The translations under genes were made by a program, and so were the position numbers. A DNA stretch of 12,661 nucleotides, taken from Alistipes sp. UBA928 (GTDB lineage: Bacteria > Bacteroidota > Bacteroidia > Bacteroidales > Rikenellaceae). Below, piece by piece: positions 7,316 through 12,661 of this stretch (positions within the stretch are counted from its first letter, which is position 1; each line of letters starts with the position of its first letter). The stretch covers positions 7,114 to 19,774 of the forward strand of contig DBDQ01000040.1 of NCBI GenBank assembly GCA_002293665.1, in the 5' to 3' direction. The notes under the pieces were generated by a model, which saw only the letters and a program-made list of their open reading frames with translations, searched no databases and was not told where the DNA came from.

Positions 7316-7532
7316 GTGGGTGGCTGTAAGTCCGTTCGTGGCGATCGTGAAGTTCTATCAGCTCTGTGTCTCGCCGTTGTTGCCGCATGCCTGCCGTTTT
7401 ACGCCCACCTGCTCGGAGTATGCGATCGAGGCGCTGCGGCGTCATGGTTTGCTGCGCGGAGGGTGGCTTGCGGTTCGCCGTATTGCCCGTTGTAATCCCT
7501 GGGGCGGCTCGGGTTATGATCCGGTGCCTTGA
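7272..7532 (+). CDS. yidD: Membrane protein insertion efficiency factor YidD
   Basis: This small 86-residue protein (PF01809) sits at the inner face of the membrane, probably through an amphipathic N-terminal helix, and assists YidC-dependent insertion. Family signatures are FYQLCVSPLLPHACRFTPTC (28-47), SEYAIEALRRHG (48-59) and the C-terminal RCNPWGGSGYDPVP. Cysteines at 32, 41, 47 and 74 sit in their usual places. Length is normal. The ATG at 7272 lies 44 nt inside rnpA in another frame; rnpA-yidD overlaps are common in bacteria and suggest coupled translation. No later ATG would preserve the N-terminal helix, which supports this start. No yidC or rpmH is visible here, as expected in Bacteroidota, where this pair is not at the dnaA locus. 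It is the last gene of the plus-strand run. Confidence 0.95.
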   Translation: MPSKKFLPKFWNGIKWVAVSPFVAIVKFYQLCVSPLLPHACRFTPTCSEYAIEALRRHGLLRGGWLAVRRIARCNPWGGSGYDPVP

Positions 7533-7600
7533 GCGGCGCGAAATAATTCTAAGTGTCAGACGATTATGAAACGGTGGGCAAATTATTGCCAATAGGCTGT

Positions 7601-7630
7601 TTTTTGTATCAATAATTATTCATATCTTCG
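7601..7630 (+). promoter_or_regulatory. Candidate Bacteroidota-type promoter for the secreted-protein gene
   Basis: In the AT-rich 148-nt gap between yidD and the next gene, TATCTTCG at 7623-7630 matches TAnnTTTG with one mismatch. A T-run ending in TTTG (7603-7606) lies 16 nt upstream as a possible -33 element; this spacing is a little short. Transcription would start near 7637, leaving a leader of about 44 nt that is A-rich and has no Shine-Dalgarno site, which is typical for this phylum. Confidence 0.45.
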
Positions 7631-7680
7631 CGGCGATTTTTTGTATTAACATCATTAAATAAAAACAACTCAAACTTATC

Positions 7681-8322
7681 ATGAAAAAGCTATTCCCCCT
7701 GGCTTTTGCCACACTTTTCACAGTGTCCATGGCCGTATCCGCGCAAGCTGCGGAACCGTTTTTCCTCAACAAAGTAGGTGCTGAAGCCGAGTATGCCCTC
7801 AAAGACGCCAGAGGTGAGGTGACCTCCTACACCAAATCGGTAGTCACCGCGCTCAGCTCCAACGATCCACGCAATTTCACCGTCACCTACTCCGCCGAAG
7901 TGTTCGACAAGAACCGCAGATCGCTGGCTTCTCCCGTCACTTCGACCGTTACCGTTAAGGACGGCGCCGTCGATACCACTCCCGTCATGGATGGTGTGGA
8001 GATCGAAGGTACTTTGCCCACTTATCCCGAAAATCTTTCGGTGGGCCAGGTGTTGGAGTATTCGTACTCAATGAAGGTGATGGGCATGAAAACCACCACC
8101 GAAGGCAAGAACACCGTGGTTGCCAGAGAGAGTGTGACCACTCCGGCAGGAACGTTCGACTGCTTCAAGATCGAAAGCGAAATGAGCTCGAAAGCCATGT
8201 TGCAGACCACGAGGATGAAGACCATATCGTGGCTCGCCGAAGGTGTCGGCACCGTGAAGTCCGAAACCTACGACAACAGAGACAGACTGCAGTCGAGCAT
8301 GGAACTCGTGGCTAAGAAATAA
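7681..8322 (+). CDS. Secreted TapB/DUF3108-like protein, function unknown
   Basis: This is a 213-residue exported protein. It has a clear signal peptide: MKK, a hydrophobic core about 4-20, and a probable cleavage after AQA at 21-23. There is no lipobox cysteine. The mature part is beta-rich and mostly without cysteine. It carries GQVLEYSYSM (122-131) and TPAGTFDCFKI (154-164), followed by ISWLAEGVGTVKSETYD (182-198). The order 'TPAGTF-x-C-x-KI' then 'W-x-A-x-GVG-x-VK-x-E' resembles DUF3108/TapB-like domains seen in many secreted Bacteroidota proteins. The fold is probably a beta-sandwich or half barrel, and the ligand is unknown. It stands alone, with its own candidate promoter upstream and a strong terminator 25 nt downstream, so it is probably monocistronic. 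The gene is real with high confidence; the family name is tentative. Confidence 0.9.
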   Translation: MKKLFPLAFATLFTVSMAVSAQAAEPFFLNKVGAEAEYALKDARGEVTSYTKSVVTALSSNDPRNFTVTYSAEVFDKNRRSLASPVTSTVTVKDGAVDTTPVMDGVEIEGTLPTYPENLSVGQVLEYSYSMKVMGMKTTTEGKNTVVARESVTTPAGTFDCFKIESEMSSKAMLQTTRMKTISWLAEGVGTVKSETYDNRDRLQSSMELVAKK

Positions 8323-8346
8323 GTTCGCACGTTGCGATCGTCATGG

Positions 8347-8377
8347 TGCGGAGTCCCGGTGGGGCTCCGCATTTTTT
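8347..8377 (+). terminator. Rho-independent terminator
   Basis: TGCGGAGTCCC (8347-8357) pairs with GGGGCTCCGCA (8361-8371) across a GGT loop, giving an 11-bp stem with one T-G wobble, followed directly by six T residues (8372-8377). It lies 25 nt after the secreted-protein gene and serves the plus strand. On the minus strand there is no T-run, so it is not an obvious terminator for radA. Confidence 0.9.
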
Positions 8378-8414
8378 GGGGGGTAGGAAAGCGTATCGAA
8401 AGGAGGGATGGGTG

Positions 8415-9851
8415 TCAGTTTTGGAAGATATATTTGCCGAGTTCGTCGATGCGGCTGACGTAGCATACTTCGATGCCTTTCGGGGGGCAGGGCAGGCTTT
8501 TGCGCAGGTAGCCCGAGACGACTATGCGGCGGAAACCGAGACGTGCCGCCTCGGCGATGCGCTGTTCGCTGCGGGGTGCCGGACGAACCTCGCCCGACAG
8601 TCCGATCTCGCCTGCCAGAGCTACGCCCGGCGCGATCGGCCGGTCGAAATAGGATGAGATGACCGCGCCGGCCACCGCAAGGTCGAGACCCGTGTCGGCC
8701 ACGCGGAAACCTCCTGCAAAGTTGAGGAAAACGTCTTTCGCGCCGAGCTTCAGTCCCGCGCGTTTTTCGAGCACGGCCAGCAGCATGTTCATGCGTTTCA
8801 TGTCGTAGCCTGTGGCGCTGCGCTGGGGGGTGCCATAGGTAGCGGCGCCGACCAACGCCTGGGTCTCGATCAGATAGGGGCGGATGCCGTCGACCGCCGC
8901 ACCCACCGCTATGCCGCTCAGGGGTTCGGGGTAGTCGCCGAGCAGTATCTCCGACGGATTGGCCACCTCGACCAGCCCTTCGCCGCGCATCTCGAAGACT
9001 CCGATCTCGAACGTGGCTCCGAAACGGTTCTTTACGCCCCTCAATATGCGGTAGACCCCCGCGTCGTCGCCCTCGAACGAGAGTACGACGTCGACTATGT
9101 GTTCGAGTATCTTGGGGCCGGCTATGGCGCCGTCCTTAGTTATGTGGCCGATTATGATGATCGACGTGTCGTGGGTCTTGGCGTATTTGAGCAGTGTGGC
9201 GGCGCACTCGCGAATTTGCGATACACTGCCGGGCGACGAATCGAGCAGTTCGGTGTAGATGGTTTGGATCGAGTCGATGACGACGAGGCCCGGTTCGAGC
9301 GCTTCGGCCTGGGCGATGATGTTTTCGAGCAGCGTTTCGGCGTAGATGTAGCACTCCTCCGATCCCTGTTGCGACACTCTTTCGGCGCGCATCTTGATCT
9401 GTTGAGGCGACTCCTCGCCCGAGACGTAGAGCGTGCGCAGGCCGTGGGACGAGAGGGCGAGTTGCAACGAGAGCGTCGACTTGCCGATGCCCGGTTCGCC
9501 GCCAAGCAGGATGAACGAGCCGGGGACCATCCCTCCGGTCGGAACGCCGACGGCGGATTCAGTGGTGTCCCGAGCCGGAGTCGCTCCCCCCAACACGCGG
9601 TTTACTTCGCCGATACCGAGGTCGATGCGGGTGAGTTCGTCGCGCACAATCTCGTGGACGGGGGTGGGTTTAGAGGCTCCCGTGCCGCCGGGGGTTTTGA
9701 CGAGACCTCGCGGTCCGGAGGCCGTCTCCTCTTTGGCGATGATCTCCTCGACGAAGGTGTTCCATTCGCCGCACGCGGGACAACGGCCCATCCATTTGGG
9801 TTGCTCATTGCCGCATGCGCTGCAAAAATATGCTTTCTTGACCTTCGCCAT
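8415..9851 (-). CDS. radA: DNA repair protein RadA (Sms)
   Basis: This 478-residue protein is the RecA-like ATPase RadA/Sms, which drives branch migration of recombination intermediates. A zinc finger sits at 10-27 (CSACG, then CPACG). The RecA-like core has Walker A GGEPGIGKST at 117-126, Walker B LVVIDSIQT at 189-197 and the RadA-specific KNRFG at 274-278. The C-terminal Lon-like domain runs from about 300 to 478 and includes ALAGEIGLSGEVRP. Unusual is an in-frame insert of about 17 residues at 90-106 (ATPARDTTESAVGVPTG) between RVLGG and GMVPGS, where homologues join directly. The frame is open further upstream, but the ATG at 9851 starts the canonical MAKVKKAYFC and its first base is the last base of the rseP stop, so the longer reading is rejected. 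The gene is last in the minus-strand run and converges on the secreted-protein gene. Confidence 0.96.
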   Translation of the reverse strand: MAKVKKAYFCSACGNEQPKWMGRCPACGEWNTFVEEIIAKEETASGPRGLVKTPGGTGASKPTPVHEIVRDELTRIDLGIGEVNRVLGGATPARDTTESAVGVPTGGMVPGSFILLGGEPGIGKSTLSLQLALSSHGLRTLYVSGEESPQQIKMRAERVSQQGSEECYIYAETLLENIIAQAEALEPGLVVIDSIQTIYTELLDSSPGSVSQIRECAATLLKYAKTHDTSIIIIGHITKDGAIAGPKILEHIVDVVLSFEGDDAGVYRILRGVKNRFGATFEIGVFEMRGEGLVEVANPSEILLGDYPEPLSGIAVGAAVDGIRPYLIETQALVGAATYGTPQRSATGYDMKRMNMLLAVLEKRAGLKLGAKDVFLNFAGGFRVADTGLDLAVAGAVISSYFDRPIAPGVALAGEIGLSGEVRPAPRSEQRIAEAARLGFRRIVVSGYLRKSLPCPPKGIEVCYVSRIDELGKYIFQN

Positions 9852-11182
9852 TATTTGATGAAGAATCTGTAAATGTCGTTCCAGAAGGCGAGCGCCATCA
9901 GGCCGAGCAGGAGGATCATGCCCACCATCTGGGCTCCTTCGAGCACTTTGTCGCTCGGGCGGCGGCGCGTCACCACCTCCCACAGCAGGAACACTACGTG
10001 GCCGCCGTCCAATGCAGGGATCGGCAGGATGTTCATGATGGCGAGGATGATCGACAGGAACGCCGTCACAGTCCAGAAACGGAACCACTCCCACGTGCCG
10101 GGGAAGATGCTGCCTATGGTGATCAGGCTGCCCACCGATTTGTATGCCTCGGTTTTGGGTGAGACTATCAGTTTCAGTTGCTGCCAATAACTACTTATTT
10201 CGGCTCCGGCGCGGCGGAAACCTGCCGGAATGGCCTCGGCGAAGGTGTAGTCGCGGGTGCGGATCGGGAAGTAGTCGAGCCCGGTTTTGACATGCACTCC
10301 GAACTGCCCCTCGGGGGAGATCGGTGCACTGACAACTCGCGGCACCATCACTCCCGCACTATCGCGCATAACCGTTACGTCGGCAACGGTTCCTGCCGCC
10401 GCACTCAGCGCTCTCACGTATTGATCGTGAAACGCCATCGGCACACCGTTGAAAGCCACCAGCGAGTCGCCGACGGCAAGTTCGGTGGAGGTTTCGGAGG
10501 GGATGCCCACTATCACGAACGGAATGCGCGGAGTCATGAAACCGGCGCTGTTGAGCAGCTCGGCCGTGCGATCTTCGGGAATGGAGACCGTCGCCGGGGC
10601 TCCGTCGCGAATCACCCGCACCTCTTTTACCTGCCCCACGATCATGTCGGCGAAAATACGTCCGTAGTGTCCCTCGGGGACTGGTTCTCCGTCGAAACTG
10701 ACGACGCGGTCGCCGTCGCGGAAACCTATCTCGTGGCCCAAGTCGTTGAACGAGTAGCCCCATCTTATGTCGCTGTTGTCGATATATTCGTCGCCCCAGT
10801 GCCAACTCATGCCAATGTAGATGACGATGGCGGCCAAGAGGTTCATGAACACCCCGCCCACCATCACTATGAGGCGCTGCCACGCCGGCTTAGTGCGGAA
10901 CTCCCACGGCTGGGGCGGTTTTTTCATCTGCTCCTTGTCCATGCTCTCGTCGATCATGCCCGAGATTTTGCAGTAGCCGCCGAAGGGTATCCAGCCGAGG
11001 CCGAAGGTGGTGTCGCCTATCTTGAACTTGAAAAACGAGAAACCCCAGGCGTCGAAAAAGAGGTAGAACTTCTCGACCCTGACGCCGAACATGCGGGCAG
11101 TGAAGTAGTGGCCCAATTCGTGCACGAAGACGAGTATAGACAGGGCAAGGATGAGTTGCAGGACTTTGATAAAAATCTCCAT
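9851..11182 (-). CDS. rseP: RIP metalloprotease RseP (site-2 protease, M50)
   Basis: This 443-residue membrane metalloprotease performs intramembrane cleavage, classically of anti-sigma factors after a first periplasmic cut. TM1 carries the zinc motif HELGH at 21-25. A GWIPFGGY segment (63-70) follows, then TM2 at about 103-125. Two PDZ-like regions lie in the periplasm at about 150-200 and 225-285. TM3 contains the third zinc ligand in NILPIPALDGGH (384-395; D392). TM4 is about 416-435. All catalytic residues are present, and length is normal. The ATG follows the dxr stop with no gap, and the stop shares one base with the radA start. A dxr-rseP order also occurs in other phyla. No anti-sigma or ECF sigma gene is visible here, so the substrate is unknown. 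Confidence 0.97.
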   Translation of the reverse strand: MEIFIKVLQLILALSILVFVHELGHYFTARMFGVRVEKFYLFFDAWGFSFFKFKIGDTTFGLGWIPFGGYCKISGMIDESMDKEQMKKPPQPWEFRTKPAWQRLIVMVGGVFMNLLAAIVIYIGMSWHWGDEYIDNSDIRWGYSFNDLGHEIGFRDGDRVVSFDGEPVPEGHYGRIFADMIVGQVKEVRVIRDGAPATVSIPEDRTAELLNSAGFMTPRIPFVIVGIPSETSTELAVGDSLVAFNGVPMAFHDQYVRALSAAAGTVADVTVMRDSAGVMVPRVVSAPISPEGQFGVHVKTGLDYFPIRTRDYTFAEAIPAGFRRAGAEISSYWQQLKLIVSPKTEAYKSVGSLITIGSIFPGTWEWFRFWTVTAFLSIILAIMNILPIPALDGGHVVFLLWEVVTRRRPSDKVLEGAQMVGMILLLGLMALAFWNDIYRFFIK

Positions 11183-12352
11183 TTATTTCAGCATATCGTT
11201 AATGAGCCCTTCGGCGGTGCGCCGGGCTGCGGTGTTGCATTCCATATAGTCTTCGAGTGAGGGACGGACAGCGCCTGTCGAGTGTTGCAAAGTTTGCCCG
11301 ATCACCTTCACTATGTCTAAAAATCCGATCCTTCCCGCCAGGAACGCCTCGACGGCCACCTCGTTGGCGGCGTTGAAGACACACAGGGCCGTTCCTCCGG
11401 CTATCATGCAGTCGCGCACGAGTTCGAGGGCGGGGTATCTCTCCTCCTCGACCGGTGCGAAGCCTAACGGCGGATTGTGCTCAATCTCCAACCGGCCGAA
11501 CTCCTCCGGCAGCGGCAGACGCTCGGGAAACGAGAGTGCGTAGGCTATGGGCACCCTCATGTTGGGCGTGCCGAGCTGCGCTTTCATGGCTCCGTCGGCG
11601 AACTCCACCATCGAGTGGACTATCGACTGGGGGTGGATCAGCACGTCTATCTGCTCCGGCGCCAGTCCGAACAGCCACCTCGCCTCGACCACCTCGAAGC
11701 CCTTGTTGACGAGCGTCGCCGAGTCGATGGTGATCTTGGGCCCCATCTTCCAGTTGGGATGGGCCAGCGCCTCGGCCGCGGTCACCGTTGCGAGCTGTTC
11801 GAGCGGCATGTCGCGCAGGGCACCTCCCGAAGCGGTCAGCACGATCCGGCGCGGAGGCGACGCCTCGCCCACGAGGCACTGAAAAATCGCGGAATGTTCC
11901 GAGTCGACGGGAATAATCGGCGCCCGGTTCTCCTTCGCCAAACGCATCACGAGTTCACCGGCCACCACGAGGCTCTCCTTGTTGGCGAGGGCCATCTTTT
12001 TGCCCGCCTTCACCGCCTTTACCGTGGGCACGAGTCCTGCGAAACCGACGAGGGCGTTGACCACCACGTCGACGTTGCCCGCCTCAGCCGCGGCGGCCAC
12101 GGCGTCCTCGCCCGTCCATACCTTTACCGGCAGGTCGGCCAGTGCCTTTTTAAGCGGTTCGTAGAACTCGCGCCCGGCGATCACCACGCTGTCGGGCTCC
12201 AGTTCGCGCGCCTGTTCGGCCAACTTTTGCCAGTTGTGCCGCGCCGTCAGCACCGTCGGTTCGAACCGCTCGGGGTATAACTTCAATATCTCTATGGTTT
12301 GCTCTCCGATCGACCCCGTCGATCCCAACACTGCGATCCTTTGTCTGCTCAC
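11183..12352 (-). CDS. dxr: 1-deoxy-D-xylulose 5-phosphate reductoisomerase
   Basis: Dxr converts DXP to 2-C-methyl-D-erythritol 4-phosphate with NADPH, the first committed step of the MEP isoprenoid pathway, in the cytoplasm. From the GTG at 12352 the protein has 389 residues, the usual length. The NADPH motif GSTGSIG is at 10-16 and ALANKESLV at 121-129. Metal ligands are probably D150 and E152 in PVDSEHSA and E220 in NKGFE. Substrate residues include S175 (ASGG), H198 (HPNW), S211, N216 and K217. The open frame continues 72 codons upstream without family similarity and runs into the M23-like gene, so GTG is preferred; the TTG two codons earlier (12358) is the only other close candidate. 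It starts 14 nt after the M23-like stop and abuts rseP with no gap. Confidence 0.96.
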   Translation of the reverse strand: MSRQRIAVLGSTGSIGEQTIEILKLYPERFEPTVLTARHNWQKLAEQARELEPDSVVIAGREFYEPLKKALADLPVKVWTGEDAVAAAAEAGNVDVVVNALVGFAGLVPTVKAVKAGKKMALANKESLVVAGELVMRLAKENRAPIIPVDSEHSAIFQCLVGEASPPRRIVLTASGGALRDMPLEQLATVTAAEALAHPNWKMGPKITIDSATLVNKGFEVVEARWLFGLAPEQIDVLIHPQSIVHSMVEFADGAMKAQLGTPNMRVPIAYALSFPERLPLPEEFGRLEIEHNPPLGFAPVEEERYPALELVRDCMIAGGTALCVFNAANEVAVEAFLAGRIGFLDIVKVIGQTLQHSTGAVRPSLEDYMECNTAARRTAEGLINDMLK

Positions 12353-12366
12353 TTTCAACTTAAAAC

Positions 12367-12660
12367 TTAAAAAACTATGTAATTGAGCGGATCGACCGCT
12401 GTGCCGTCGTACCACAACTCGAAAACGAGCGGGCCCGCCACTCCGATGCTTTCGCCTGCCTTGACGCGCGTGCCCACCGCGCGGGGCGCCTCGGTAAGGC
12501 GCCGGTAGACCGACACCAGATTGCCCGAGTGCTGTATCTGCACGAGCCACCCTTCGCCCGAAGTCCACACACTGAGAATCACCGTGCCGTCTCTCACCGC
12601 CACAACGGGGCTTTGGTCGGCCGTGCCTATCTCCACGCCGTACATTCCGTCGACGGGGCT
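12367..12660 (-). CDS. LytM/M23-like envelope protein, C-terminal part, zinc ligands apparently missing
   Basis: This is the last 97 residues of a protein with a peptidase M23 (LytM, lysostaphin-type) fold, running off the right edge; the ATG at 12645 is internal. The domain is visible as PVDGMYGVEIGT, VVAVRDGTVI, IQHSGNLVSVYRRL, a VGTRVKAGESIG turn and GPLVFELWYDGTAVDPLNYI. Active M23 enzymes have H-x(n)-D in the first strand and H-x-H before FE. Here the first position reads MYGVEIG, with no such His and Glu in place of Asp, and the HLHFE position reads LVFE. That suggests a non-hydrolytic domain like that of EnvC or NlpD, which activates amidases. Many EnvC-type proteins have long coiled coils N-terminal to this domain, but that part is outside the window. 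It precedes dxr by 14 nt. Confidence 0.85.
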   Translation of the reverse strand, partial: SPVDGMYGVEIGTADQSPVVAVRDGTVILSVWTSGEGWLVQIQHSGNLVSVYRRLTEAPRAVGTRVKAGESIGVAGPLVFELWYDGTAVDPLNYIVF

Positions 12661-12661
12661 G

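Noticed and set aside
7577..7605. Short hairpin GGCAA-ATTA-TTGCC and a downstream T-run after yidD as a terminator
   Set aside because: The stem has only 5 bp and the T-run begins 9 nt after it; the T-run is better read as part of the next gene's promoter region.
8400..8458. AAGGAGGG followed by ATG at 8408 on the plus strand, resembling an ideal ribosome site
   Set aside because: The frame closes after 16 codons and runs antisense to the end of radA.
9099..9872. 257-codon plus-strand frame opposite radA
   Set aside because: Arg/Gly/Asp-rich antisense translation; radA is unambiguous.
9852..10187. 112-codon N-terminal extension of radA
   Set aside because: It lies wholly within rseP in another frame, has no similarity to RadA, and the ATG at 9851 begins the canonical zinc-finger N-terminus.
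10178..11260. 360-codon open frame on the plus strand opposite rseP
   Set aside because: Antisense shadow of a GC-rich gene; His/Gly/Val-rich with no recognisable domain, and rseP on the other strand has all catalytic motifs.
11477..12280. 267-codon plus-strand frame opposite dxr
   Set aside because: Arg/His-rich antisense translation; dxr motifs are complete.
12353..12568. 72-codon N-terminal extension of dxr
   Set aside because: It overlaps the LytM-like gene and is Arg/Gly-rich; the Rossmann motif begins a few residues after the GTG at 12352.
1..12661. CRISPR arrays, insertion sequences, attachment sites, tRNA or rRNA genes
   Set aside because: No spaced repeats, transposase motifs, terminal inverted repeats or RNA-gene signatures were seen; nearly all sequence is accounted for by protein genes.

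Overview
The window reads as a core-genome segment of a GC-rich member of the Bacteroidota, most likely Bacteroidales and possibly Alistipes/Rikenellaceae-like. This rests on the gene content and order: a DUF4271 membrane protein, a HemD-like protein, rnpA and yidD in a row, and a histidine kinase with a His-Gln-Leu-Gly-Thr-Pro H-box. Promoter-like sites resembling the Bacteroidota TAnnTTTG element agree with it, as does the general lack of strong Shine-Dalgarno sites. The species assignment is inference. I see no rRNA, tRNA, insertion sequence, prophage or CRISPR array.

Region 1 (2-7532, plus strand) is a tight co-directional run of nine genes: the 3' end of asnS, rpoN (sigma-54), a 162-residue two-TM protein of unknown function, an S41 C-terminal processing protease (CtpA type), a membrane sensor histidine kinase, a DUF4271 membrane protein, a HemD-like uroporphyrinogen-III synthase, rnpA and yidD. 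Gaps are 0 to 14 nt or the genes overlap by up to 44 nt, so the run is probably transcribed in one or a few units. It joins translation and RNA processing (asnS, rnpA), alternative-sigma transcription (rpoN), and envelope proteolysis, sensing and insertion (ctpA, kinase, yidD). The hemD/rnpA junction is the oddest place in the window. The conserved N-terminus of RnpA is encoded upstream of any ATG, so its start must be a rare codon, or a frameshift or sequence error is involved.

Region 2 (7533-8380) holds an AT-rich intergenic stretch with a candidate promoter, one stand-alone gene for a secreted TapB/DUF3108-like protein, and a strong rho-independent terminator.

Region 3 (8415-12661, minus strand) is a convergent run, read from the right end: the 3' part of a LytM/M23-like gene lacking the expected zinc ligands, dxr (MEP isoprenoid pathway), rseP (site-2 protease) and radA (DNA repair). 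dxr-rseP abut exactly and rseP-radA share one base, which suggests translational coupling. RadA carries an in-frame insertion of about 17 residues just before its Walker A motif.

Most of the window is housekeeping. I found no convincing new multi-gene system. The items most worth checking are the rnpA start, the RadA insertion, the degenerate LytM domain, the role of the HemD-like protein, and the unknown membrane protein beside rpoN.
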